Origin: Methanococcus aeolicus Nankai-3
Lineage (GTDB): Archaea; AGJL01; Methanococci; Methanococcales; Methanococcaceae
Direction: 5' to 3'
Assembly: GCF_000017185.1 (NCBI RefSeq)
Contig: NC_009635.1
Span: 1-64,000 of the forward strand
DNA length: 64,000 nucleotides
The notes beneath the pieces were generated by a model that did not search any database, was not told where the DNA came from, and saw nothing but the letters and a program-made list of their open reading frames with translations. Below are positions 18,343-27,043 of this stretch, piece after piece. Position numbers and translations under genes: made by a program. Within the stretch, counting starts at the first letter, position 1, and each line of letters begins with the position of its first letter.

Positions 18343-19161
18343 TTAAACCCCCATAACTATTCTAAATAAATTTCTAAGTCCTGGTGCAAATCCTAATGCC
18401 ATTATTGTTATTTTAATTATATTTCTTAAATTTTTATTATCTACCTCATGATTTAGCACATATAATACAGAAAATACCAAAGCTAATTTTAAAGGTATCA
18501 TGCTGTAAGCTCCAAATGTATCCATAAAAAACCGAGGAATTGGATGCTGTTCCCAATAACCATGGGAGGCTATACCCACGGCCGTGGCTGATGCGTCTGT
18601 CAATTGTCCCAATATTGCATATTTATCTATTTTATCAAATTTCAATTTATTTTTTATATATTCTACATTATTTAATAGATATGATATTATGCCGTATATT
18701 ATTGCAATTATTAACAATATCTGTAATAGCGTTCCGAAATATACAATATTTGTTAAAAATATGGCTCCAAAATACAGCATTGGTAAAACTGCCATAATTA
18801 TTGAATATTTGTAGTATTTTTCTTTGAAAAAGTATCCTGTTAATATTATTGAAAATATGTAGTATATCCCTAAAACTACAACAATTCCGGGGGTAACCGT
18901 ATAAAAGGTATGGGGCAAAACTCCTGCATCAGTCATTGACCTTAGTAGAGATATTAAAATTACATAAAATACCGTAGTTAGTGCAAATTTGCTGTCTATC
19001 TCTATTTTTAAGGATTTGCATGCCCTATAAAATATATAAACCATTACAAAAAGAAGTATCCCATAGGTAATTTCCTGAATAATGGTATATCCTGATTGAT
19101 TATATATTGGATTAATATAATATTTATTAATAAATCCCGAAATATAAGCTGCAATATCCAT
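18343..19161 (-). CDS. DUF63 family integral membrane protein
   Basis: A 272-residue hydrophobic protein with about seven membrane spans. The polar motif RSMTDAGVLPHTFY (about residue 90) and the C-terminal QLTDASATAVGIASHGYWEQHP with ALGFAPGLRNLFR are hallmarks I associate with archaeal DUF63. The repeated Asp and His in membrane-adjacent motifs suggest an enzyme or transporter core, but function is unknown to me. ACTGGTGAGT precedes the ATG. The 258-bp region upstream holds one GGAGCTCC, AT-rich TAATTATAATTA repeats and a family A end. Confidence 0.8.
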   Translation of the reverse strand: MDIAAYISGFINKYYINPIYNQSGYTIIQEITYGILLFVMVYIFYRACKSLKIEIDSKFALTTVFYVILISLLRSMTDAGVLPHTFYTVTPGIVVVLGIYYIFSIILTGYFFKEKYYKYSIIMAVLPMLYFGAIFLTNIVYFGTLLQILLIIAIIYGIISYLLNNVEYIKNKLKFDKIDKYAILGQLTDASATAVGIASHGYWEQHPIPRFFMDTFGAYSMIPLKLALVFSVLYVLNHEVDNKNLRNIIKITIMALGFAPGLRNLFRIVMGV

Positions 19162-19334
19162 TTACTCACCAGTTTTATTTTAATATATTTTAATATATTT
19201 AATTATAATTAATATAATTATCGTATTGTATTATCGTAATTATGGGGAGCTCCCAAACTACCATAATTACCCATAATTAATTATAATTAATTATAATTAT
19301 ATTATCATATACAACATAAATTGCTCTGAAAAAT

Positions 19335-19405
19335 TTATATTATCGTAAAAATCGCTTTGCGATTTTGAGACGGTTTAGTGAAAAAGTCCGAAGATTGACC
19401 ATATA
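19335..19405. repeat. Partial family A element, copy A3, upstream of DUF190 gene
   Basis: Sequence from TCTGAAAAATTTAT (about 19324) through the hairpin AAAAATCGCTTTGCGATTTT, GAGACGGTTTAGTGAAAAAG and the end CGAAGATTGACCATATA is nearly identical to the right part of copy A5 (45405-45509). It ends 15 bp before the DUF190 start codon. The left end is missing or too diverged to recognise. Confidence 0.65.
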
Positions 19406-19420
19406 AAAAAGAGGGACAAT

Positions 19421-19747
19421 ATGAGTGTAAATTTAAAAAATGCAAAAATGATTAGAATATATATAAAAGAACAAGACGAACATGCCCACATGAAATTATA
19501 TAAATATATAGTGGAAAAACTTAAAGAATATAATATTTCTGGTGCCACAATATTTAAAGGAATAAATGGCTATGGGGAGAGGGGAACTGCAAATATTGAT
19601 ATAATAAGGTTATCCATGGATTTACCTGTTGTTATTGAATGTATCGACGAGATAGAAAAAATAGATAAAATATTGGGGGAATTGGTTGAGATAATAGGAG
19701 ATAATGGATTAATTGCCGTTGTTGATGTGAATATAGTTTCCAAATAA
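19421..19747 (+). CDS. DUF190 family PII-like protein
   Basis: A 108-residue protein with the PII-like ferredoxin fold of DUF190. Typical segments are RIYIKEQDEHAHMKLYKYIVEKL and ISGATIFKGINGYGERG, then a C-terminal strand IAVVDVNIV. Such proteins are thought to bind a small ligand and regulate a partner, often an ion transporter; no partner is evident here. GAGGGAC precedes the ATG. The NurA gene follows 50 bp later. Confidence 0.85.
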   Translation: MSVNLKNAKMIRIYIKEQDEHAHMKLYKYIVEKLKEYNISGATIFKGINGYGERGTANIDIIRLSMDLPVVIECIDEIEKIDKILGELVEIIGDNGLIAVVDVNIVSK

Positions 19748-19797
19748 TAATAGGGCAATTAAAACAATCATATATAATTAAATAAGTGGGTGAAATT

Positions 19798-20844
19798 GTG
19801 GATTTTTCATATATATTAAATAAAAAAGCTAGAATACAGGAAAAAATAAATTCTATCAATAAAACTATGGATATTGGAGAATATTGGATACATGATAATT
19901 TTGAAAATTCTTCAAATTGCATATTTGCAGGGGGAGACGGCAGTTTTAATAAAATAGATTATATTGATTATTGTTTATATTCGGTTGGAACAATATCATA
20001 TATAAATGAAACAGGGGGCAAAATAGAAGAATCAATAAAACAATGGGATATTGATATAATGTTGCCATATAAATATGTATCTAACAGATTACGGCTTTAT
20101 ATGATAAATATGGAGTTAAAAACCATATTGTGGAATTTTATAAATAAAGATATTGATTATTATTTATTTGATGGTTCTTTATATTCCTTATTAATTCAAA
20201 CCCATACATACGGAGCTCCACGAAATTTAGAACAAAATTCCGATTTAACTTATTGTTATAATTCTCACAAAAAAGAATTAATGGAAAAAATATATGCCCA
20301 ATTAAATAATAATGATTTATCTCCGATATATGATTATAATGAGGACGAAAAGATATTATTTGAGCAGTTGGAATATATTGTCCTATTGGTAGAGATTTTA
20401 AAAAATTATAAAAATAAAATAATAGGAATATCCAAAACTTCTAAAATGAGTATTTATTTTGAAAACTCAAATATGCCAGATATGGGGATTTTTTCAAAAG
20501 GAGTAAAAAAAACAGGATATTCTAAACCTATAAATCTTGTGGAAAAACAATTTAATGAGGGCATAAATTATACCATAAATAATTTTAAAAAATTGTATCC
20601 TTTGGAAAATTTATATTATGGATTTTTAAAATTGGACAATAATTCAGGATTAACAAATATTACTTCCTTTTGTAAGTTGGATAATGAAGTTTTTTCAAAT
20701 TTAAAAGAAATATCGGTCTCTGGTTATCCATATGTGTTAAAAAAATCTCATGAAACCGTAAAAATTAGTAATAAATCTATGGAGCTCTGCGGTAAATTGT
20801 TGGGAATTAATAAAAAACGAGATAGGGATATTATACTTGATTGA
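19798..20844 (+). CDS. nurA: NurA-like DNA repair nuclease
   Basis: A 348-residue protein with GTG start chosen because GGTGAAATT (19789-19797) precedes it, rather than GTG 19786. Its N-terminal AGGDGSFN (Asp47) matches the first metal-binding Asp of NurA; YYLFDGSLYS, IGISKTSKMS and DMGIFSKG further on fit the NurA nuclease core. NurA normally resects double-strand breaks with HerA, Mre11 and Rad50, none of which are in this window. One GGAGCTCC encodes part of TYGAPR. Confidence 0.8.
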   Translation: MDFSYILNKKARIQEKINSINKTMDIGEYWIHDNFENSSNCIFAGGDGSFNKIDYIDYCLYSVGTISYINETGGKIEESIKQWDIDIMLPYKYVSNRLRLYMINMELKTILWNFINKDIDYYLFDGSLYSLLIQTHTYGAPRNLEQNSDLTYCYNSHKKELMEKIYAQLNNNDLSPIYDYNEDEKILFEQLEYIVLLVEILKNYKNKIIGISKTSKMSIYFENSNMPDMGIFSKGVKKTGYSKPINLVEKQFNEGINYTINNFKKLYPLENLYYGFLKLDNNSGLTNITSFCKLDNEVFSNLKEISVSGYPYVLKKSHETVKISNKSMELCGKLLGINKKRDRDIILD

Positions 20845-20968
20845 ATTATAATAAATATACTTCGTAATGTATTTTACTTCGGGAGTTTTACTTCGGGAGC
20901 TCCCAAACACATTAACAAACCATATAATTGTTATATCGTCATATGACGAATTAATATTCATTTTAAAT

Positions 20969-20983
20969 CGAAACTTTTATATA
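20969..20983 (+). promoter_or_regulatory. BRE-TATA promoter of the HTH regulator, probably leaderless
   Basis: CGAAAC followed by TTTTATATA is a near-consensus archaeal BRE and TATA box. Its centre is about 26 bp before the ATG at 21005, and no Shine-Dalgarno precedes that ATG, so transcription probably begins at or next to the start codon. This is an inference from spacing. Confidence 0.6.
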
Positions 20984-21004
20984 ATATATTTTTGTAGTAT
21001 AATT

Positions 21005-21694
21005 ATGGATAAAATAAAATTGCACATTATCGGAGATGTAGTATTATCTGATGATATTGGAAAAAGTATGAAGAAGTGGAGGGATATGTTTGGCATATCT
21101 CAAATAGATGTTTCGAGATACTTAGGGTTATCTCCATCTGTTATAAGTGATTATGAATCAGGACGGCGAAAAAACCCTGGTGTAGTTGTTATAAGAAGAT
21201 ATATTGAAACCCTAATCAATATAGACAGGGAAAAGGGCGGACACACTATAAAAGCACTTCAAAGAGTAATAAATCCTCCATCAATGAATGCTATTTTACA
21301 GATAAAAGAGTATGGAGCTCCCATATCAATAGAGGAATTTCTAAAAATAATTGATGGAAAAATAGTTCGAGACAATAAAAATAATAATTCCATTGAAACT
21401 AATATTTTTGGGCATACTGTTGTAGATAGTGTAAAGGCAATATTGGAAATGGATGGCCAAGATTTTATAAATCTTTATGGTTGGACAACGGAAAGAGCAC
21501 TAATATTTACCAATGTTTCAACTGGTAGGAGTCCAATGGTGGCAATTAGGGTTAGTTCTATAAAACCACGAGTTGTGGTATTTCAAGGATATACTAAATT
21601 AGATACATTGGCTCTAAAAATAGCCGAAATTGAAGGTATTACGCTAATTACAACAGACCTTGAACTTGATGAATTATTAAAACGATTAAAATAG
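21005..21694 (+). CDS. HTH transcriptional regulator next to HMG-CoA synthase
   Basis: A 229-residue protein with a Cro/CI helix-turn-helix at about residues 18-60 (KWRDMFGISQIDVSRYLGLS, then SDYESGRRKNPG). The rest is a conserved archaeal C-terminal domain ending in a strand-helix unit (IEGITLITTDLELDEL) with no recognised ligand motif. The frame stays open upstream to 20867, but that region contains repeats and the promoter. It lies immediately upstream of the isoprenoid genes in the order I recall from M. jannaschii, so it may control them. Confidence 0.82.
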   Translation: MDKIKLHIIGDVVLSDDIGKSMKKWRDMFGISQIDVSRYLGLSPSVISDYESGRRKNPGVVVIRRYIETLINIDREKGGHTIKALQRVINPPSMNAILQIKEYGAPISIEEFLKIIDGKIVRDNKNNNSIETNIFGHTVVDSVKAILEMDGQDFINLYGWTTERALIFTNVSTGRSPMVAIRVSSIKPRVVVFQGYTKLDTLALKIAEIEGITLITTDLELDELLKRLK

Positions 21695-21795
21695 CATAAT
21701 ATCAAATATAATATATTAAATACAATAATATACAATAAAATAAGATATTTTTGTTTTTGTTTTTTGAATTATACAATTATATAAAAGGTGATTAA

Positions 21796-22842
21796 ATGAC
21801 AGTAGGTATTGTAGGCTATGGTAGTCATATTCCAAAATATAGAATTAAAGTAGAAGAAATAGCAGCCGTATGGGGGAAAAATCCAGAATCCATAAAAAAC
21901 GGATTAATTGTAAATGAAAAAAGTCTTCCTGGTCCAGACGAGGATACGGCAACCATAGCAGTTGAATCAAGTAGGAGGGCTTTAAAAAGAGCAGGAATTG
22001 ATGCAAAAGATATTGGGGCTGTTTATGTTGGTAGTGAAAGTCATCCATATGCCGTGAAACCTACTTCTTCAATAGTGGCGGAGGCAATAGGTGCTACGCC
22101 TGATTTAACAGCCGCAGATTTGGAATTCGCCTGTAAAGCTGGAACCGCAGGAATTCAAATGTGCATGGGGCTTGTAGGTAGTGGAATGATAGATTATGGT
22201 ATGGCAGTTGGTGCAGATACAGCTCAGGGAGCTCCGGGTGATGCACTTGAATACACCGCAGCAGCAGGCGGTGCCTCATATATTATAGGAAATAAAAAAC
22301 AAGAATTAATTGCAGAAATAAACAAAACATATTCATTTACCACAGATACGCCTGATTTTTGGAGAAGAGAGGGACAATCATATCCAAAACATGGCGGTAG
22401 ATTTACAGGAGAACCGGCTTTCTTTAAGCATGTTATAAGTGCAGCAAAAGGTATGATGGAAAAAATGGATACTACGGCAAAAGACTACGATTATTGTGTA
22501 TTCCACCAACCAAATGGAAAATTCTATATAAGGGCGGCAAAAATGTTAGGATTTAGCGAAGAACAATATAAATACGGACTTTTAACACCATATTTAGGAA
22601 ATACCTATTCGGGAGCTGTTCCATTGGGATTATCTAATGTGTTGGACAATGCAAAGGACGGGGATAAAATATTTGTAGTATCTTATGGTAGTGGTTCTGG
22701 TAGTGATGCCTTTGATATGACTGTAAAGGATAGAATTGAAGAGGTAAAGGATAAAGCTCTTAAAACCATGGAAATACTTGGAAATAAAAAATATGTAAAT
22801 TATTCGGTTTATTTAAAATACAGAGGAGGAATTAAACTTTAA
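21796..22842 (+). CDS. Hydroxymethylglutaryl-CoA synthase (archaeal)
   Basis: A 348-residue thiolase-fold enzyme that condenses acetyl-CoA with acetoacetyl-CoA to HMG-CoA. The nucleophile Cys is in [11 protein letters not shown] (about residue 113); the general base Glu is in VGSESHPYA (about 80) and the His in FHQPNGKF (about 235). AAAGGTGATTA precedes the ATG. It is followed by the thiolase, CooT and DUF35 genes. In a related Methanothermococcus the thiolase, HMG-CoA synthase and DUF35 protein form one channelling complex, which this gene order supports. Confidence 0.95.
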   Translation: MTVGIVGYGSHIPKYRIKVEEIAAVWGKNPESIKNGLIVNEKSLPGPDEDTATIAVESSRRALKRAGIDAKDIGAVYVGSESHPYAVKPTSSIVAEAIGATPDLTAADLEFACKAGTAGIQMCMGLVGSGMIDYGMAVGADTAQGAPGDALEYTAAAGGASYIIGNKKQELIAEINKTYSFTTDTPDFWRREGQSYPKHGGRFTGEPAFFKHVISAAKGMMEKMDTTAKDYDYCVFHQPNGKFYIRAAKMLGFSEEQYKYGLLTPYLGNTYSGAVPLGLSNVLDNAKDGDKIFVVSYGSGSGSDAFDMTVKDRIEEVKDKALKTMEILGNKKYVNYSVYLKYRGGIKL

Positions 22843-22935
22843 TTAAAGAAATTAGAAATATATCTTAATACAACAATATAATAATATAATAATCTAACAT
22901 ATAGGGATAGCAATATATAACAATATTAAAATTAA

Positions 22936-24129
<1,194 letters not shown>

Positions 24130-24186
24130 ACTAAGAATGATAAATCATATTATAAATTATATGGGGAAATAATAAAGAAAAGAGTA

Positions 24187-24304
24187 TATAGTCAATCTTC
24201 GGTCTTTTTCAGGCGACATACAATAAACTCAAATTATTAGGCCATTAAAATTAGATTAATAAATAATTTAGGACAGATAAGGACGGTTATTGAACTTACT
24301 ATAT
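24187..24304. repeat. Family A inverted-repeat element, copy A4
   Basis: The left end TATAGTCAATCTTCGGTC and the right end GGTTATTGAACTTACTATAT (24285-24304) are shared almost exactly with copy A6 (46187-46303), including an internal AATAATTTAGGACAG. The right end supplies an ATG at 24303, in frame with the small CooT gene whose real start is probably 24318. Confidence 0.7.
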
Positions 24305-24317
24305 GTTAGGTGTAATT

Positions 24318-24509
24318 ATGTGTAATATTAATCTTTATTTAAACGATAAAATTGTAATGGAAGATATAATGTCCATTGAAAAAAAGCCCGATGCAGTAAA
24401 TACACTTGTAGCAATTGATTTATTTGGGGATAAAAAAGAATTTGAAAATTCTGAAATAATTAAAGTGGATTTAAACGAAAATAAAATAATAATACGAGAA
24501 ATAAAATAA
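24318..24509 (+). CDS. CooT-family small nickel-binding-type protein
   Basis: A 63-residue protein starting MCNINLYLN; the Met-Cys start is characteristic of the CooT family, where Cys2 of each subunit binds nickel. The start at 24318 is preferred over ATG 24303 because AGGTG lies at 24308-24312. Its position between thiolase and DUF35 genes is puzzling: nickel binding has no obvious role in HMG-CoA synthesis, so it may be a small ligand-binding partner. hypA, a true nickel gene, is 600 bp downstream. Confidence 0.75.
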   Translation: MCNINLYLNDKIVMEDIMSIEKKPDAVNTLVAIDLFGDKKEFENSEIIKVDLNENKIIIREIK

Positions 24510-24548
24510 TATGGAATAAATGGATAAATAAAAAAATAAGTAGGTGAT

Positions 24549-24944
24549 ATGATGGTAGTAAGAACTTGGAGGCATTTTGACGAAAGATATAATTTAATAG
24601 GCACAAAATGTAAAACCTGTGGAACTGTTTATTTTCCTGCAAGAAATGTATGTGCAAATTGTAGGAGAAAAGGGGAAATAGAACCATATAAATTAAGCGG
24701 AAAAGGTAAAATATATACATATTCTTTAATATCTGCTCCACCAAAAGAGTTTGAATTGGGAGCTCCCTATGTTATAGGTATTATTGAGTTGGAAGAAGGG
24801 GCAAAAATAACTGCACAAATCGATGACGAAATTGAAAATATAGAAATTGGCATGCCTGTTGAAGCTACATTCAGAAGAATAAGCGAAGAGGGAAAAGATG
24901 GAGTTATAAAATACGGATATAAATTTAAACCTGTTGGAAAATAA
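24549..24944 (+). CDS. DUF35 zinc-ribbon/OB-fold protein, scaffold for thiolase-HMG-CoA synthase
   Basis: A 131-residue protein. The N-terminal rubredoxin-like zinc ribbon is visible as CKTCG near residue 20 and CANCRRKG near 36; the OB fold follows with SGKGKIYTYSLIS and PYVIGIIELEEG. In archaea such proteins hold the CoA pantetheine arm between thiolase and HMG-CoA synthase. The start is one of two adjacent ATGs (24549 or 24552) after AGGTGAT. A GGAGCTCC site encodes Gly-Ala-Pro at LGAPYV. Confidence 0.9.
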   Translation: MMVVRTWRHFDERYNLIGTKCKTCGTVYFPARNVCANCRRKGEIEPYKLSGKGKIYTYSLISAPPKEFELGAPYVIGIIELEEGAKITAQIDDEIENIEIGMPVEATFRRISEEGKDGVIKYGYKFKPVGK

Positions 24945-25118
24945 TATAAATAAATTATTATTCTATTTTTTTTAGTATATATAAAAATGGTAAAAGTTCT
25001 TGGACCTAATAAAATAGAGCACAATACAAAAAACTTTGAAAAAACACACAATATATTATATAGATTATATGCATTATATGTGTGTATAATATTTTTTATT
25101 AAATTTTAAGGTGTTAAG

Positions 25119-25490
25119 ATGCATGAATTATCTTATGCCACTTCCATAGTAAATGCCATAATGGAGCATATTACAAACATGGAACAGGCTAATAAAGTTA
25201 AAAAAGTATCCAAAATAAATTTGGAAATCGGAGAACTTACTTTTATTAATTTTGAGCAGTTGAAATTTGCCTTTGAAGTGGCATCAGAGGGAACACTATG
25301 TAAAGATGCCAAACTTGAAGCAGAATTCTTAAAACCACATATTGCATGTAATAATTGCGGATATAGGGGAGAATTAACGGCAAATGATGAATTTGAAGTA
25401 AAATGTCCAGAATGTGGAAGTTTATCTCTAAAAATAAGTGGCGGAAAAGAATTCAATATTAAAAATGCTATTTTGGAATCTGATGAATAA
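25119..25490 (+). CDS. hypA: Hydrogenase nickel-insertion protein HypA
   Basis: A 123-residue protein starting MHEL; His2 is the nickel ligand of HypA. The zinc site is formed by CNNCGYRG (about residue 74) and CPECGS (about 95). With HypB it delivers nickel to [NiFe]-hydrogenases, essential for methanogenesis from H2. AAGGTGTTAAG precedes the ATG. The 175-bp gap upstream is T-rich near 24960-24975 (likely terminator of the isoprenoid operon), and the gene ends in another T-rich stretch facing a convergent gene. Confidence 0.95.
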   Translation: MHELSYATSIVNAIMEHITNMEQANKVKKVSKINLEIGELTFINFEQLKFAFEVASEGTLCKDAKLEAEFLKPHIACNNCGYRGELTANDEFEVKCPECGSLSLKISGGKEFNIKNAILESDE

Positions 25491-25551
25491 TAATATTATT
25501 TTGTTTATATTATATTTTTTTATATTTTTTTATATTTGATTGTATCTCTAA

Positions 25552-26850
25552 TTATATTTTTAATTTATCCCCTAATCGCGGAGTAATCGTATTAAATCCA
25601 TTTTCAATTGCCCATTCTTTAAATAACATTATACTTTCTTCCTCCCCGTGCTGTATTATGAGATTTTCAGGATTTGCTTTTTTTACAATTGTTCTTAATT
25701 CATCCATGTCGGCATGTGCCGAAAATTCATACTGTGCCACTTCAAATTTAGGTTTTATAAATAACTCTCCTATTGGGAATTTTCCAGTATCGAGGAGAAT
25801 TCGTCCCGCCGTATTTTTCACTTGATAACCTGTCAATATCAGGGAGCTCCGTGGGTCATTCCAAAAGTTATCTATATAATTTAATACTGGTCCTCCACTG
25901 AGCATTCCAGCCGTGCTAACAATTATTCCGCCATTTTCCCTTAAATCTTCAATTACATATTTTCGGTCTTCTTTAACTTTATGCGTACTTAGAAACGCAC
26001 TTTTAAGTTTTGCATGATTTTCAAGATATGACGGATTTTGATTTAACATAATTTTTGTTATTTTTATACCTAATCCATCAAAATAAATTGGAACGCTCCA
26101 ATTTACTTCATTGAGCATCAATAGTATTTCCTGACTTCTATCTACTGCAAAAACTGGTATTATAGCAACTCCCCCTCTTTCCACTGTTTCCTTTACCTTA
26201 TTTAGAAACTCTTTTTCAAGGAGCTCCCTATCAGGGTGATTTTCTCCACCATAGGTAGATTCAATTATTAGGGCATTTATATCATTATCACAATAACTTA
26301 AATCTGCCCCATTTACTAATCTGGTTTTTGAAACTCTTGTATCTCCTGTATAAACTATTCTTTTGCCATTTTCATAATTTAAATCTATTGTGGCACTTCC
26401 TGGAATATGTCCAGCATCATAATATGTAAATTCAAAGTCTCTGAATTGTTCCATATTTTTATATTCTATATCTTTATGGTGTCGTATTTCTTTTTTAAGG
26501 TCTCCTTTATTAAATGGAACTTGACCATGCTCCATTAATCCTATTTTTAATGAATCTTTTAGGAGCTCCTTAGTTAAATCCTGTGTCATAGGGGTTGAAT
26601 ATATTGGACAATTGATTTTCATATGGGGAAGCACAGGTAAAGCACCGGTATGGTCAAGATGGGCATGAGATATAAAAACTGCATTAGGATATAATTTATT
26701 AAATACAGGATATTCGGGATTATTATTCTTATTATTATCCTCTTCCAATAGTTTTACTCCACAATCCAATAATATAATGCTGTTATCGCTTCTGACTTCA
26801 ATACAACTTCTACCTACTTCCATTGCTCCGCCCCTAAATAATATTTTCAT
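25552..26850 (-). CDS. Beta-CASP metallo-beta-lactamase nuclease (aCPSF2-like)
   Basis: A 432-residue protein without KH domains. Metal-binding motif 2 is SHAHLDHTGALP (about residue 60); GHIPGSA (about 147), the motif-4 Asp in YTGDTRVSKT, and the beta-CASP motifs in FSAHADMDE (about 380) and IQHGEEE follow. It resembles M. jannaschii MJ0047, an archaeal CPSF-like RNA exo/endonuclease. GGGGTGATAAT precedes the ATG. Four GGAGCTCC-type sites lie in or near it. The longer aCPSF1 is at 55 kb. Confidence 0.88.
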   Translation of the reverse strand: MKILFRGGAMEVGRSCIEVRSDNSIILLDCGVKLLEEDNNKNNNPEYPVFNKLYPNAVFISHAHLDHTGALPVLPHMKINCPIYSTPMTQDLTKELLKDSLKIGLMEHGQVPFNKGDLKKEIRHHKDIEYKNMEQFRDFEFTYYDAGHIPGSATIDLNYENGKRIVYTGDTRVSKTRLVNGADLSYCDNDINALIIESTYGGENHPDRELLEKEFLNKVKETVERGGVAIIPVFAVDRSQEILLMLNEVNWSVPIYFDGLGIKITKIMLNQNPSYLENHAKLKSAFLSTHKVKEDRKYVIEDLRENGGIIVSTAGMLSGGPVLNYIDNFWNDPRSSLILTGYQVKNTAGRILLDTGKFPIGELFIKPKFEVAQYEFSAHADMDELRTIVKKANPENLIIQHGEEESIMLFKEWAIENGFNTITPRLGDKLKI

Positions 26851-27043
26851 ATATTATCACCCCTTTTATTTATATGATATATAATGTAGAGAGAGAATTA
26901 CATATAATTTAATGTAAATTCTAATTAATTATATATACATTTATTTTTATACTACATATTATTTATTATGGGAGCATATTTGGGAGCTCCCGCCGAGATA
27001 AATCTAAATTATAATTATATAATATATTATAAATAGTGAAACC

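Noticed and set aside
20867-21004. N-terminal extension of the HTH regulator
   Set aside because: The stretch includes GGAGCTCC, a tandem ACTTCGGGAG repeat and the BRE-TATA promoter, and the encoded peptide is not regulator-like.
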